From positions 124,001 through 188,000 of the forward strand of contig NZ_SOAN01000007.1 in the NCBI RefSeq assembly GCF_004364585.1: a stretch of DNA of 64,000 nucleotides, read 5' to 3'. Of this stretch, positions 27,190-35,515 are shown in pieces. Source of the stretch: Nesterenkonia aurantiaca (GTDB taxonomy: Bacteria; Actinomycetota; Actinomycetes; Actinomycetales; Micrococcaceae). Made by a program: the position numbers and the translations under genes. A model generated the notes under the pieces. The model was not told where the DNA came from and searched no databases. It worked only from the letters and a program-made list of their open reading frames with translations. Every line of letters starts with the position of its first letter. Positions within the stretch are counted from its first letter, which is position 1.

Positions 27190-27291
27190 GATGTGCCTCT
27201 CCCGGGGGGCCTGACCTCGGCCGACGCGAGCGACGCCCCCATGGTTTGGAATTCGCCCGCTTAGTCGTTGATCCTATTCCTCGACCTGTGA

Positions 27292-28334
27292 TCAGGGAAC
27301 CACCACGGCGCGGCCGCGCAGCTCGCCGTCGTGAAGTCGGCGGTATGCCTCAGGACCCTCATCCAGGCTGAAGGATTCGGTGTCCACGCTGAGCCGGCCC
27401 GTGCGTGCCAGTTCAAGGACCTCCATGAGCTCCGGGCGAGAGCCCCAGTAGGGAGCCCGGATCCGGGAGCCGAAGGGCTGTCCCAGCAGCCCCACCGTGG
27501 TCTCAACCGCTCCTGCCCCGACCAGCACCAGGTCAGTACGGGGTCCGCTGAGTGAGCGGACGATCTTCAGCACCGGCTCGGTGGTGACGAAGTCAAAGAC
27601 TGCCGTGACCGGACCTGGACCGAGGGCTTCGGCGACCTGTGCAGCGGCCTGGTCGTCCGAGAGGAAGGCGTGATGGGCTCCGACCTCCCGGGCGAAGTCG
27701 AGCTTGCTCTGGCTGATGTCCAGCGCGATCACCGTGGCGGAGGTCAGAGTGCGCAGCAGCTGGATCGCAAGGTGGCCCAGACCGCCCACGCCGATCACGA
27801 CGGCGACGCTGCCGGGCACCAGCAGCTCCAGAGAGCCCATGATGGCGTGGTAGGGAGTGAGCCCAGCGTCGGTCAGGGCGACCGTGGCTACCGGATCCAG
27901 ACCTCCCAGCGGGATCAGCAGCCGCGGGTCTGTGACGATCATATATTCGGCCATCACCCCGTCTTTGCCCAGTCCGGGGGGCGTGATGCCCAGGGCGGCG
28001 GCATGGGAGCAGTAGTTCTCGATGCCCGCAGCGCAGCTGTGGCACCGTCCGCAGCCCTGCGGACCATAGACCGCAACGGGCTCTCCGAGCTCGACGCCGG
28101 TAGCGCCCTCCCCCAGCGCGTCGACCACCCCGACGCCTTCGTGGCCCAGCGTCATCGGCAGCGGGTAGCCGAAGCCGGCGTACTGCTCCGCGCTGAGTCC
28201 CATCACGAAGCTGTCCGAATGGCACGCTCCGGCCGCGGTGATGCGCAGCCGGACCTCGCCGGGCCCGGGTTCCGGGGTGGGGACCTCGCGCACCTCGGGG
28301 GCTGGCCGACGGCGACGTACTGCAGTGCCTTCAT
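27292..28334 (-). CDS. Zinc-dependent alcohol dehydrogenase, apparent frameshift near the N-terminus
   Basis: A medium-chain NAD(P)-dependent alcohol dehydrogenase. Motifs include the catalytic zinc site GACHSDSF and LGHEGVG, the structural zinc cysteines CGRCHSCAAGIENYC, and the Rossmann motif VIGVGGLGHLAIQ. The main frame opens only at a GTG (28293, MREVPTPEPG). However, an ATG at 28334 with GAGAGG upstream encodes MKALQYVAVGQPP, the normal N-terminus of this family, in another frame. Adding one C to the run at 28297-28301 would join the two into QPPEVREVP. Either the gene has a one-base deletion or the sequence has an error. Confidence 0.88.
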
Positions 28335-28360
28335 GGTGGTCCTCTCAGGGCTTCGAGACG

Positions 28361-28915
28361 TCATCGGTGACTTCGGAACGACCCGGAGTGGTGTCGACGC
28401 ACTGCCAGGCGGTTCTCGATCCGAGTCACATCGTGGGATGCCCCGGTTGCGAGTCCGGCCTGCTTCTTCTCGAAGAGAGATCTGACATACCCGCTGAGCA
28501 CCGCGGTGGTGCCGGTGATGGTGACCACAATGTGGCTCGCGTCGATCTTCTTGTTCAGAGCCAACGCCTTCATGACCCGCTGCGCCGGGCTGTCACTCGG
28601 GGGGCGCGCCCGAAGAGTGATCTGCTGTTCCACCCGATCCACCCCCGCAATGTCTCTCACGACACGGACGGCGAGCTCTCGCTGAAAGTTCCACTCCACC
28701 TGGCCGGAGAGGATCGCGGTGTGGTTCTGCACGCGAACTCTGACCGTGCTGGGTACTGTCTTGGACCCCGCGAGAATCCCTGCAGCGCGGCTTGAGATCG
28801 ACGCATCGGGACGCAGGGCGGGGGAGGCCGGTCGAATGCTCCCATCCTCCCTGGGCGCCGCAGCTGCCGCGGATTCCAGAGGGTGGCCGTTGAGGTTCTT
28901 TCGCATGTATGTCAT
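28361..28915 (-). CDS. BON-domain protein (two BON domains)
   Basis: A 184-residue protein with two BON folds: about 65-110 (VRVQNHTAILSGQVEW, ending VDRVEQQITL) and about 125-175 (IVVTITGTTAVLSGYVRS, ending VTRIENRLAV). BON domains bind membranes or ligands in stress and envelope proteins. The first 50 residues are low-complexity and no signal peptide is evident. The ATG at 28915 has GAAGGA upstream. The 14-bp DosR-like box at 28993 is 78 nt upstream. The alcohol dehydrogenase gene begins 26 nt downstream. A paralogue lies at 30961-31455. Confidence 0.88.
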   Translation of the reverse strand: MTYMRKNLNGHPLESAAAAAPREDGSIRPASPALRPDASISSRAAGILAGSKTVPSTVRVRVQNHTAILSGQVEWNFQRELAVRVVRDIAGVDRVEQQITLRARPPSDSPAQRVMKALALNKKIDASHIVVTITGTTAVLSGYVRSLFEKKQAGLATGASHDVTRIENRLAVRRHHSGSFRSHR

Positions 28916-28992
28916 AGAAGGAATCCTTCGGGTTGCCGATCGGGTCCCCCCGACGTTGCCCCCACTATGAGACTTCATCGGCGGCACGGGCA

Positions 28993-29104
28993 GGGCCATT
29001 GGTCCCGCAGGCTTCCCAGAGCAGGGACCGAAGCGCGGAGGCTGCCGGTTTGCGTAGAACTTCTTCCTGGTAAAACAGCTTTCCTGCCAGGGTCCAAAGA
29101 CCCT
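28993..29104. promoter_or_regulatory. DosR-like box and palindrome between divergent BON and Usp genes
   Basis: GGGCCATTGGTCCC at 28993-29006 (reverse GGGACCAATGGCCC) resembles the DosR/DevR site GGGACTWWAGTCCC and is repeated exactly at 31531-31544. A second palindrome, AGGGTC-CAAA-GACCCT at 29089-29104, lies 33 nt before the Usp start at 29138. Together they could control the BON-ADH-Usp unit leftward and the Usp-flavoprotein unit rightward. No DosR homologue is in the window. Confidence 0.5.
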
Positions 29105-29137
29105 AGACCTTTCTCCGATGAGACGTATGGTTGGGCC

Positions 29138-30190
29138 ATGAATCCATCACAGGAGAATCACTCTGGCCGCGAGCCTGGCGTCCTCGTGGGCATGGACGGC
29201 TCACCGGCAAGTCAGCGCGCCTTCCGAGCTGGCCTGAGGATCGCCCGACAGCGAGATCTTCCGCTGCGACTGGTAGGAACGTTCCCCCGCCCGGTGGTCA
29301 CCGACGCCTACTACGTCCCCATGATGGATGAGTATTTCGAGACGGTGGTGCGGGAAGTCCAGAAGATGCTGGGCGAGTATGCCGCCCAGGCGGAACAGGT
29401 CGGGGTGCCGGTCACCACTCGTGCGGTGCAGGGCGACCCTGGATCGGAGCTGGTGGCGGAGAGCAGATCGGCGCAGGTCGTGGTCGTGGGCAAGCGTGGG
29501 CGAAACCGCTTCGCCGGTCGTGTCCTCGGCAGCGTCTCGGCGAAGCTTGCGGCTCATGCAAGCTGCCCGACGCTCGTGGTGCCCGAGCGCTGGGAGACCG
29601 AGTCTGCAACGGAGCTGCTCGCCCCGGCGCAGGACCTCCCCTCCCACCATGGGGCACCGGCCGAGCCGTTGACACAGGTCGAGGAGTCGAGTCCGCGGTC
29701 CCATGAACGCCGCCACTTCGCCAACGTGGAACAGGATCTGAACTTCGATTCCGAGATCGTCGTGGGCATCGATGTCCAGGCCGACCCTGATCTGGTCGTG
29801 GACCTGGCGGCTCAGGCCGCCGCACTGTTGCAGAACCCGCTGACCCTGGTATCGGCTGCCCCGCTGAATGCACAGGGGCATTGGTGGCCCAACACCATCG
29901 AGCACAACCTCGATATACCCAATCTGCGCCGCCCCTACATCGAGCATCTGCAGAAATCCGCGGAGCGGGTGTCTGGGGCGTTCCCGACAGTGTCGGTGCG
30001 CTGGCAGTTCTTCGACGGCTCACCGGCCGGTGTGCTCTCAGAAGCTTCCAGGACGGCTGCGCTGGTGGTGCTCGGCACCCGAGGTCACGGCGGGTTCTCC
30101 GGACTGCTTCTAGGGTCCGTGAGCCAGGCGGTCCTGAATCGTGCGGTGTGTCCGGTTCTGGTGGTGCCGACCCACAAGCACCACGAGTGA
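29138..30190 (+). CDS. Universal stress protein with two Usp domains (second copy)
   Basis: A 350-residue protein with two Usp domains. The first starts PGVLVGMDGSPASQRAF and has GKRGRNRFAGRVLGSVS; the second starts EIVVGIDVQADPD and has GTRGHGGFSGLLLGSVS. The second strand-one motif lacks the usual Ser/Thr after Asp (IDVQ), so nucleotide binding there may be altered. The ATG at 29138 is chosen because it is near the first beta strand. The next gene starts 7 nt after its stop, so the two are co-transcribed. It is divergent from the BON gene and preceded by DosR-like palindromes. Confidence 0.9.
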   Translation: MNPSQENHSGREPGVLVGMDGSPASQRAFRAGLRIARQRDLPLRLVGTFPRPVVTDAYYVPMMDEYFETVVREVQKMLGEYAAQAEQVGVPVTTRAVQGDPGSELVAESRSAQVVVVGKRGRNRFAGRVLGSVSAKLAAHASCPTLVVPERWETESATELLAPAQDLPSHHGAPAEPLTQVEESSPRSHERRHFANVEQDLNFDSEIVVGIDVQADPDLVVDLAAQAAALLQNPLTLVSAAPLNAQGHWWPNTIEHNLDIPNLRRPYIEHLQKSAERVSGAFPTVSVRWQFFDGSPAGVLSEASRTAALVVLGTRGHGGFSGLLLGSVSQAVLNRAVCPVLVVPTHKHHE

Positions 30191-30197
30191 CGCCCTG

Positions 30198-30656
30198 ATG
30201 ATTCTCGAACACGCAGACGGTGCACCGACCCTCGTGTTGGAACCCGAGCAGAGCTGGGGACTTCTCGAACCGGGCCGGTTCGGGCGACTGGTCGTCGTCC
30301 TGGGCCAGCGGGCCGATGTCTTCCCGATCAACTACGCCGCGGCCCCCGACCGGACCTTGATCTTCCGCACCGCCCCGGGCACCAAACTTGCCAAGCTTGC
30401 GATCAATGCCGAGGTCCTGTTCGAAGCCGACCAGGTCTCGACCGACACCGCGTGGACCGTGACCGTTCGTGGCCAGGCGCACTGGCTGCAGACCTCTTCC
30501 GAGATCGAGGCCGCCGAGGAGCTGCAGCTTCGACCCTGGGTGCCCACGCTGAAGGACAACTATGTGCGCGTGACTCCTACCGAGATCAGTGGACGTCACT
30601 TCCAGCTCAGTCCGCATCCCGCGCGGGAACTCGGTGAAGCCCCCGCCACCGGCTGA
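30198..30656 (+). CDS. Pyridoxamine 5'-phosphate oxidase-like flavin/heme split-barrel protein
   Basis: A 152-residue protein with the FMN-binding split-barrel pattern: GRFGRLVVVLGQRADVFPINYA near residues 25-45 and LIFRTAPGTKLA around residue 55-66. Relatives of this length include deazaflavin- or FMN-dependent reductases and NimA-like proteins found in actinobacterial stress regulons; the cofactor cannot be fixed from sequence alone. The ATG at 30198 is 7 nt after the Usp stop and GAGTGA overlaps that stop, suggesting coupling. Confidence 0.8.
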   Translation: MILEHADGAPTLVLEPEQSWGLLEPGRFGRLVVVLGQRADVFPINYAAAPDRTLIFRTAPGTKLAKLAINAEVLFEADQVSTDTAWTVTVRGQAHWLQTSSEIEAAEELQLRPWVPTLKDNYVRVTPTEISGRHFQLSPHPARELGEAPATG

Positions 30657-30671
30657 TGGCCGGCGCAGGGC

Positions 30672-30941
30672 TCAGCTGGTCTGCCGCCCCTTGAGGAAGT
30701 AGGCGATCGGGCCGACGTAGTTGACCGCGATGACGCCCGCCCAGACGCCCTTGCTCCCCTTGACCTGATCCGCGGGCCGTCGGGCCAGATCGATCCAGGC
30801 CGCCGCGGCCAGCGTGATCTGGATCGAGGCAAGCACCATCGTGCCGAGCCTGCGCTCCGGGCTCATGTCTTTCCAGCTCTTCTTGGAACTCTTTGTCGCG
30901 CCCTCCACGGGGTGCTTCTTCATCACGGTCTTCTTCTTCAT
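30672..30941 (-). CDS. Small membrane protein with PLDc_N-like helices
   Basis: An 89-residue protein with a Lys-rich N-terminus (MKKKTVMKK) and two membrane helices, about 34-52 (MVLASIQITLAAAAWIDLA) and 66-84 (GVWAGVIAVNYVGPIAYFLKG). The pattern of a Trp-rich hairpin ending YFLKGR resembles the phospholipase D-nuclease N-terminal (PLDc_N) membrane module. GAGGAGCC precedes the ATG. It starts 19 nt after the BON gene on the same strand and is almost certainly in its operon. Confidence 0.75.
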   Translation of the reverse strand: MKKKTVMKKHPVEGATKSSKKSWKDMSPERRLGTMVLASIQITLAAAAWIDLARRPADQVKGSKGVWAGVIAVNYVGPIAYFLKGRQTS

Positions 30942-30960
30942 GCTCGGCTCCTCTTGAAGG

Positions 30961-31455
30961 TCACAGTGGGCGAATGTCGAGACGGTTCTCGATGGCGGTC
31001 ACGCCCGGGGCGATCCAGGCGGCAAGCCCTGCCTGCCGCTTCTCCGCAAGCGACCTGACATACCCGGTCAGCACTGCTGTCTGACCGGTGATCGTGACCA
31101 CGACGTGGTCGGGCTGGATCTGCGGGTCCCGGAATCTGGCGTTGTTGAGGCGTTCTTGGGCATTCTCCAGAGGTGTCCGCGCAACGGTGGTGATCTGGTT
31201 CTCCACAGATCCGACGCCGGGCAGGCTACGAACGATCTGTTCTGCGGCCTCGCGCTGGTAGGTCCAGTCCACCTGACCGGTCAGGGTGACATTCCGGTCA
31301 ACCACCTGGGCTGCGATTCCTTCGGGCACGGAGGGTGATCTGGTCAGGGCCGCTTCAACGCCTCGGCAGATCACGGACTCGGTGAGATGTCTCAACGCAC
31401 AGAGGTCCACCGTGACGTCGGCGGTATGGGTGGTGGTCCTTGTCGCGGTCTCCAT
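30961..31455 (-). CDS. BON-domain protein (two BON domains, second copy)
   Basis: A 164-residue paralogue of the protein at 28361-28915. BON one is about 28-92 (VVDRNVTLTGQVDWTYQREAAEQIV, ending SVENQITTV); BON two about 95-160 (VVVTITGQTAVLTGYVRSLAEKRQAG, ending TAIENRLDI). The EKRQAGLA stretch is nearly the same as EKKQAGLA in the other copy, so one arose by duplication. There is no signal peptide. The 14-bp box at 31531 lies 76 nt upstream of the ATG, the same place as in the paralogue. Confidence 0.88.
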   Translation of the reverse strand: METATRTTTHTADVTVDLCALRHLTESVICRGVEAALTRSPSVPEGIAAQVVDRNVTLTGQVDWTYQREAAEQIVRSLPGVGSVENQITTVARTPLENAQERLNNARFRDPQIQPDHVVVTITGQTAVLTGYVRSLAEKRQAGLAAWIAPGVTAIENRLDIRPL

Positions 31456-31530
31456 CGGCGCACCCTTTCATTCGATGATCGCAGTCCTCGAGCCCTCCCC
31501 CACTCTCGTAGGGACCTGAGCCGCCGCCTA

Positions 31531-31544
31531 GGGCCATTGGTCCC
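31531..31544. promoter_or_regulatory. DosR-like 14-bp box upstream of the second BON gene
   Basis: GGGCCATTGGTCCC is identical to 28993-29006. A weaker GGGACCTGAGCC starts 20 bp (two helical turns) before it at 31511. The box is on the promoter side of the BON-membrane protein pair, 76 nt before the start codon. Confidence 0.5.
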
Positions 31545-31747
31545 GTCGCGGTTGGCAGCGAAATCGTGTTGAGCTGGGACAGAGGCGGAGGATGACACCT
31601 GGTCAGGCGCCGGGCCGAGGAGGAAACGGCCCACCGGGGCGAGGGCCTGGCGGCTTCGGGGCCTGGCGCCGTTGAACCCTCGGGTGAGGCCATGGGACCG
31701 TGGTGGACCAGAAGCCCGCAGAGTTCCGTGCCCACCCAGGAGTCCCG

Positions 31748-32098
31748 ATGACCACCCACCGGATCTATACGATGAGCTTCGCCAGCGTCTATCCGCACTA
31801 TGTGACCAAGGCGGAGCGCAAGGGACGAAGCCAGGCCGAGGTCGACGAGATCATCTCCTGGCTCACCGGATACTCCGCGAAACAGCTGCAGACGGTCCTC
31901 GAAGAGGAGGTCGACTTCGAGACGTTCTTCGCCCAGGCGCCGGCGATGAACCCCTCCCGCTCGCTGATCACCGGGGTGATCTGCGGGGTCAGGGTGGAAG
32001 AGATCGAGGAGCCGTTGATGCGCGAGATCCGCTACCTGGACAAGCTCATCGACGAGATGGCTCGGGGCAAGGCGATGGAGAAGGTGCTGCGCAGCTGA
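31748..32098 (+). CDS. DUF2200 domain-containing protein
   Basis: A 116-residue protein matching the conserved DUF2200 family almost end to end: [19 protein letters not shown] at the start, [21 protein letters not shown], and [31 protein letters not shown] near the end. The function is unknown; the family is small, soluble and widespread. The ATG at 31748 is the natural family start. It faces away from the BON operon and ends 60 nt before the convergent end of the aromatic operon. Confidence 0.88.
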   Translation: MTTHRIYTMSFASVYPHYVTKAERKGRSQAEVDEIISWLTGYSAKQLQTVLEEEVDFETFFAQAPAMNPSRSLITGVICGVRVEEIEEPLMREIRYLDKLIDEMARGKAMEKVLRS

Positions 32099-32158
32099 TC
32101 CCCTGCCTGATCCTCTGGTGGATCCTCAGTGGTGAACCTCCGCGTGAACCTGAGTGGG

Positions 32159-33562
32159 TCAGGACCAATCCACGCTCAGGTACTGCACCTCGGTGAACTC
32201 CTCCATCCCGAAGGACCCGCCCTCGCGGCCGATTCCGGCCTGCTTGACCCCGCCGAAGGGCGCGCTGGGGTCCGAGACGATCCCGCGATTGACCCCGACC
32301 ATCCCGGCCTCGAGCCGTTCGGCGATCTTCATCGCGGTCTGCAGCTTCCCGGCATAGACATAGGCAGAGAGCCCGACCTCCGCGGCATTGGCAAGTTCGA
32401 TGACAGCGTCCAGATCGGTCCAGGCCACCACGGGAGCGACCGGTCCGAAGATCTCCTCGCTGAGGATCTCCGCGTCCAGCGGCACGCCCGTGAGCAGGGT
32501 CGGGGTGAGGAACGCTGAATTGGCCCCCTCGGGCAGGACCGCCTGAGCGGCGATGACCGCGCCCTGCTCGGTCGCCCGCCGGATCAGGCCCCGGATCTCC
32601 TGCGCCGCCTGCTCGGTGATCATCGGACCGATGTCTGCGCCGGAGGCTGGGTCTCCCACGCGCAGCTGTGCAATCCGGGCACCGAACTTCTCGGTGAACT
32701 CTCCCAGCACGTCCTGGTGGATGTAGAACCGGTTCGCCGCGGTGCACGCCTGACCGCCGTTGCGGAACTTGGCGAGCATTGCCCCGTCCACGGCGGCGTC
32801 GATGTCGGCCCCGGAGGTCACGATGAAGGGCGCGTTCCCGCCCAGCTCCATGGAGGTGTTGACCACCCGATCGGCGCACTGCGCCAGCAGCCGCCTCCCG
32901 ACCCCGGTGGAGCCGGTGAAGGAGAGCTTGCGCACCCGGTCATCGGCGAGCCAGGCGGTGACCACACGGCTCGCGGAGCTCGACGCCGCAACCTGTACCA
33001 CCCCCTCCGGGACCCCGGCTTCGGTGAGGATCTCGGCGATCGCGAAGGCGGTCAGCGGAGTCTCGCTGGCGGGCTTGAGCAGCACCGCGCACCCCGCCGC
33101 CAGCGCGGGGCCGATCTTGCGGGTGGCCATCGCGGCCGGGAAGTTCCACGGGGTGATCAGCACCGCGACCCCCACCGGGTGCCGGGTGACCACATTGCGC
33201 ACTCCCCCTGCCGGCGCCTCGGTGTAGTCCCCCGGGCTGCGCACGGCCTCTTCGGCATACCAGCGGAAGAACTCGGCGGCATAGCTGACCTCGGCAGCGG
33301 CGTCGGCCTGGGACTTTCCGTTCTCGGCCACGATCAGGTCCCGGAGCCGCTGCGCCTGTTCGCGCATGCCGTGGAAGGCCGCCATGAGCACCTCGGAGCG
33401 CTGCCTGGGCGTGGTGCCGCGCCAGGTGCGGAACCCGGCCGCTGCGGCGTCGACCATGGCTGCGGCCTGCTCCGCGGAGTGATCGTGAACATGGTCAAGG
33501 ACGGCTCCGGTGGCGGGGTTGCGCACCGCGAGCATGCGGTCTTGTGCGTGGTCAGCAGTCAT
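32159..33562 (-). CDS. gabD: NAD(P)-dependent succinate-semialdehyde dehydrogenase
   Basis: This aldehyde dehydrogenase probably oxidises succinic semialdehyde, the product of the HpaI aldolase, to succinate. The 467-residue protein has ITPWNFPAAM, FTGSTGVGRRL, the glutamate motif MELGGNAPFIV and the catalytic cysteine in GGQACTAANRF. It is the last gene of the homoprotocatechuate operon; its ATG at 33562 overlaps the stop of the monooxygenase by 1 nt (TGATG). Position and family both support the assignment; the exact substrate is inferred. Confidence 0.87.
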   Translation of the reverse strand: MTADHAQDRMLAVRNPATGAVLDHVHDHSAEQAAAMVDAAAAGFRTWRGTTPRQRSEVLMAAFHGMREQAQRLRDLIVAENGKSQADAAAEVSYAAEFFRWYAEEAVRSPGDYTEAPAGGVRNVVTRHPVGVAVLITPWNFPAAMATRKIGPALAAGCAVLLKPASETPLTAFAIAEILTEAGVPEGVVQVAASSSASRVVTAWLADDRVRKLSFTGSTGVGRRLLAQCADRVVNTSMELGGNAPFIVTSGADIDAAVDGAMLAKFRNGGQACTAANRFYIHQDVLGEFTEKFGARIAQLRVGDPASGADIGPMITEQAAQEIRGLIRRATEQGAVIAAQAVLPEGANSAFLTPTLLTGVPLDAEILSEEIFGPVAPVVAWTDLDAVIELANAAEVGLSAYVYAGKLQTAMKIAERLEAGMVGVNRGIVSDPSAPFGGVKQAGIGREGGSFGMEEFTEVQYLSVDWS

Positions 33563-35505
33563 CAGATGGCCTCCAGGAAGATTTCGGCGAAGAAGTCGCT
33601 CAGCGCCGCGGTCTCGGTCAGCGGGAGCACGTGGGCGACGTATTGGTCGGGGCGCACGACGACGACGCAGCCCTCCCGGCTGATGCCGCGCTCGCCGAAG
33701 ATGTCCTGCTCCGGGTGGGTGCCGAAGATCCGGTCCCGCGCGGTAAGTCCGAAGGGCCCCACCGTGGGCAGGAACGCGCGCGGCGCATCGGTGACGTCGA
33801 ACTTCTCGTGCGGCTGCTGATAGATCACCTTGATGTCGAAGAGCGTGTCCTCATCCTGGGCGGCCGGGGTGTGGCGCAGCACCGGTGAACCAGGGTCGGT
33901 GTGCAGCCAGTGCGCCCAGTCGGTGAGCGCGGAGGGCGCACCCGCGGCGGGGGCATCGGCGAAGGCGTAGATCCGCCAGCGGCCGTCCGCCGTGGCGAGG
34001 TGTCCCAGCTGCAGCGGGTTGCCGTCGCAGACCCGTGAGACCAGGGCGGACTTGAACCGTTTGCCCACCGGGTAACCGGTGGCCAGCGCCTGATGGGTGG
34101 CCTTCCCGGTGATCATCGAGGGGGTGTATTCGGTCATGAATCCGGCGGGGAACTCGATGGTCTTGACATAGAAGTCCTCCAGCGCGGAGGGGTCCTCCAT
34201 CTCTTCGGGCCTCTGTGCCATCAGGGTGGACCACTTCTTGTCGAAGTCGATCAGGTTCTGCGCGATCACCTGGCGCTCGTCCGAATAGGTGCTCAGCAGC
34301 GCTGCCGGGCTGCGTCCGGTGAGCACCTGTCCCAGTTTCCAGCCGAGGTTGAAGCCGTCCTGCATGGACACGTTCATCCCCTGCCCGGCCTTCGCGCTGT
34401 GGGTGTGGCAGGCGTCCCCGGCGATGAACACCCGTGGGGTCTGCTGAGCCGTGAGCTCAGCGGGCACGTCGTCGAACCTGTCCGTCACCCGGTGTCCGAC
34501 CTCGTAGACGCTGTGCCAGGCCACGTGCTTCACGTCCACCGTGTAGGGGTGCATGATCCGGTTGGCGTGGCCGATGATCGCTTCGATGCTGGTCTGGCGG
34601 ACCTGAGCGCCCTCTCCGGGCTGGACCACCCCGAGATCCACGTACATCCGGAACAGGTGTCCGCCCTCACGCGGGATCAGCAGGATGCTGCCGCCGGAGC
34701 GAGACTGGATGGCGCATTTGCGTCGAATATCGGGGAAGTCGGTGACCGCCAGGACGTCCATCACGCCCCAGGCGTGGTTGGCCTTGTCCCCTTCCAGGGT
34801 TCGACCGATCGCGGCGCGCACCCCGCTGCGGGCTCCGTCGGCGCCGAGCACGTATTTCGCCCAGACGGTGCGCTGCTCACCCGGCTCAGCCGTGGCTCCG
34901 GCGGCCTCGCCGGTCGCGTCGCTGGTCGCGTCGCCTCCGGCACTAGCCGTGCGGCGCAGCGTCACCTCGACCGGGTGCTCCCCGGTCTCGTGCACGTTCA
35001 GGTCGACGAACTCCCAGCCGAAGTCTGGTGCCATCCGGGAGGGCGAGTTCGCCATGGACTCCCCGAAGTAGTCCAGCACCCGCGCCTGGTTGACGATCAG
35101 GTGCGGGAACTCGCTGATCCCGTGCGGGTCATCGGCGGGACGCGCGGTGCGCACGATGTCCTCCGGCGCCTCAGGGTTCGGCTTCCAGAACGCCATCTCG
35201 GTGATGTGGTACGCCTCGTTGGAGATCTCATCGGCGAAGCCGAACGCCTGGAAGGTCTCCACGCTGCGCGCCTGGATGCCGTCGGCCTGCCCGACCTGGA
35301 GCCGGCCTTCGCGCTTCTCGATGATCCGGGTGTGGGCCTGGGGGAACTGCGCCAGCTGTGCGGCGGCGATCATTCCGGCGGGGCCGGTGCCCACAATGAG
35401 CACATCCATGTGCTCGGGAAGCTGAAGCGGGCGGTCCAGTCCGACGCCGGCGGGTGCCTGCACGCGCGGGTTCTTGGAGACATAGCCGTGGTGGTGGAAC
35501 TGCAT
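33562..35505 (-). CDS. FAD-dependent class A aromatic hydroxylase (phenol 2-monooxygenase/MobA-like)
   Basis: A 647-residue flavoprotein of the phenol hydroxylase group. The Rossmann motif VLIVGTGPAGMIAA is near residue 36, the DG motif VLGADGARSGVR follows in the middle, and GDACHTHSAKAGQGMN binds the FAD pyrophosphate. The C-terminal thioredoxin-like domain of this group is present. It lies inside the homoprotocatechuate operon where 4-hydroxyphenylacetate 3-hydroxylase (HpaBC) would be expected; no HpaB or HpaC is in the window. I infer that it hydroxylates 4- or 3-hydroxyphenylacetate. GAGGAG precedes the ATG at 35505; a longer upstream frame overlaps hpaI. Confidence 0.85.
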   Translation of the reverse strand: MQFHHHGYVSKNPRVQAPAGVGLDRPLQLPEHMDVLIVGTGPAGMIAAAQLAQFPQAHTRIIEKREGRLQVGQADGIQARSVETFQAFGFADEISNEAYHITEMAFWKPNPEAPEDIVRTARPADDPHGISEFPHLIVNQARVLDYFGESMANSPSRMAPDFGWEFVDLNVHETGEHPVEVTLRRTASAGGDATSDATGEAAGATAEPGEQRTVWAKYVLGADGARSGVRAAIGRTLEGDKANHAWGVMDVLAVTDFPDIRRKCAIQSRSGGSILLIPREGGHLFRMYVDLGVVQPGEGAQVRQTSIEAIIGHANRIMHPYTVDVKHVAWHSVYEVGHRVTDRFDDVPAELTAQQTPRVFIAGDACHTHSAKAGQGMNVSMQDGFNLGWKLGQVLTGRSPAALLSTYSDERQVIAQNLIDFDKKWSTLMAQRPEEMEDPSALEDFYVKTIEFPAGFMTEYTPSMITGKATHQALATGYPVGKRFKSALVSRVCDGNPLQLGHLATADGRWRIYAFADAPAAGAPSALTDWAHWLHTDPGSPVLRHTPAAQDEDTLFDIKVIYQQPHEKFDVTDAPRAFLPTVGPFGLTARDRIFGTHPEQDIFGERGISREGCVVVVRPDQYVAHVLPLTETAALSDFFAEIFLEAI

Positions 35506-35515
35506 AGATGACTCC

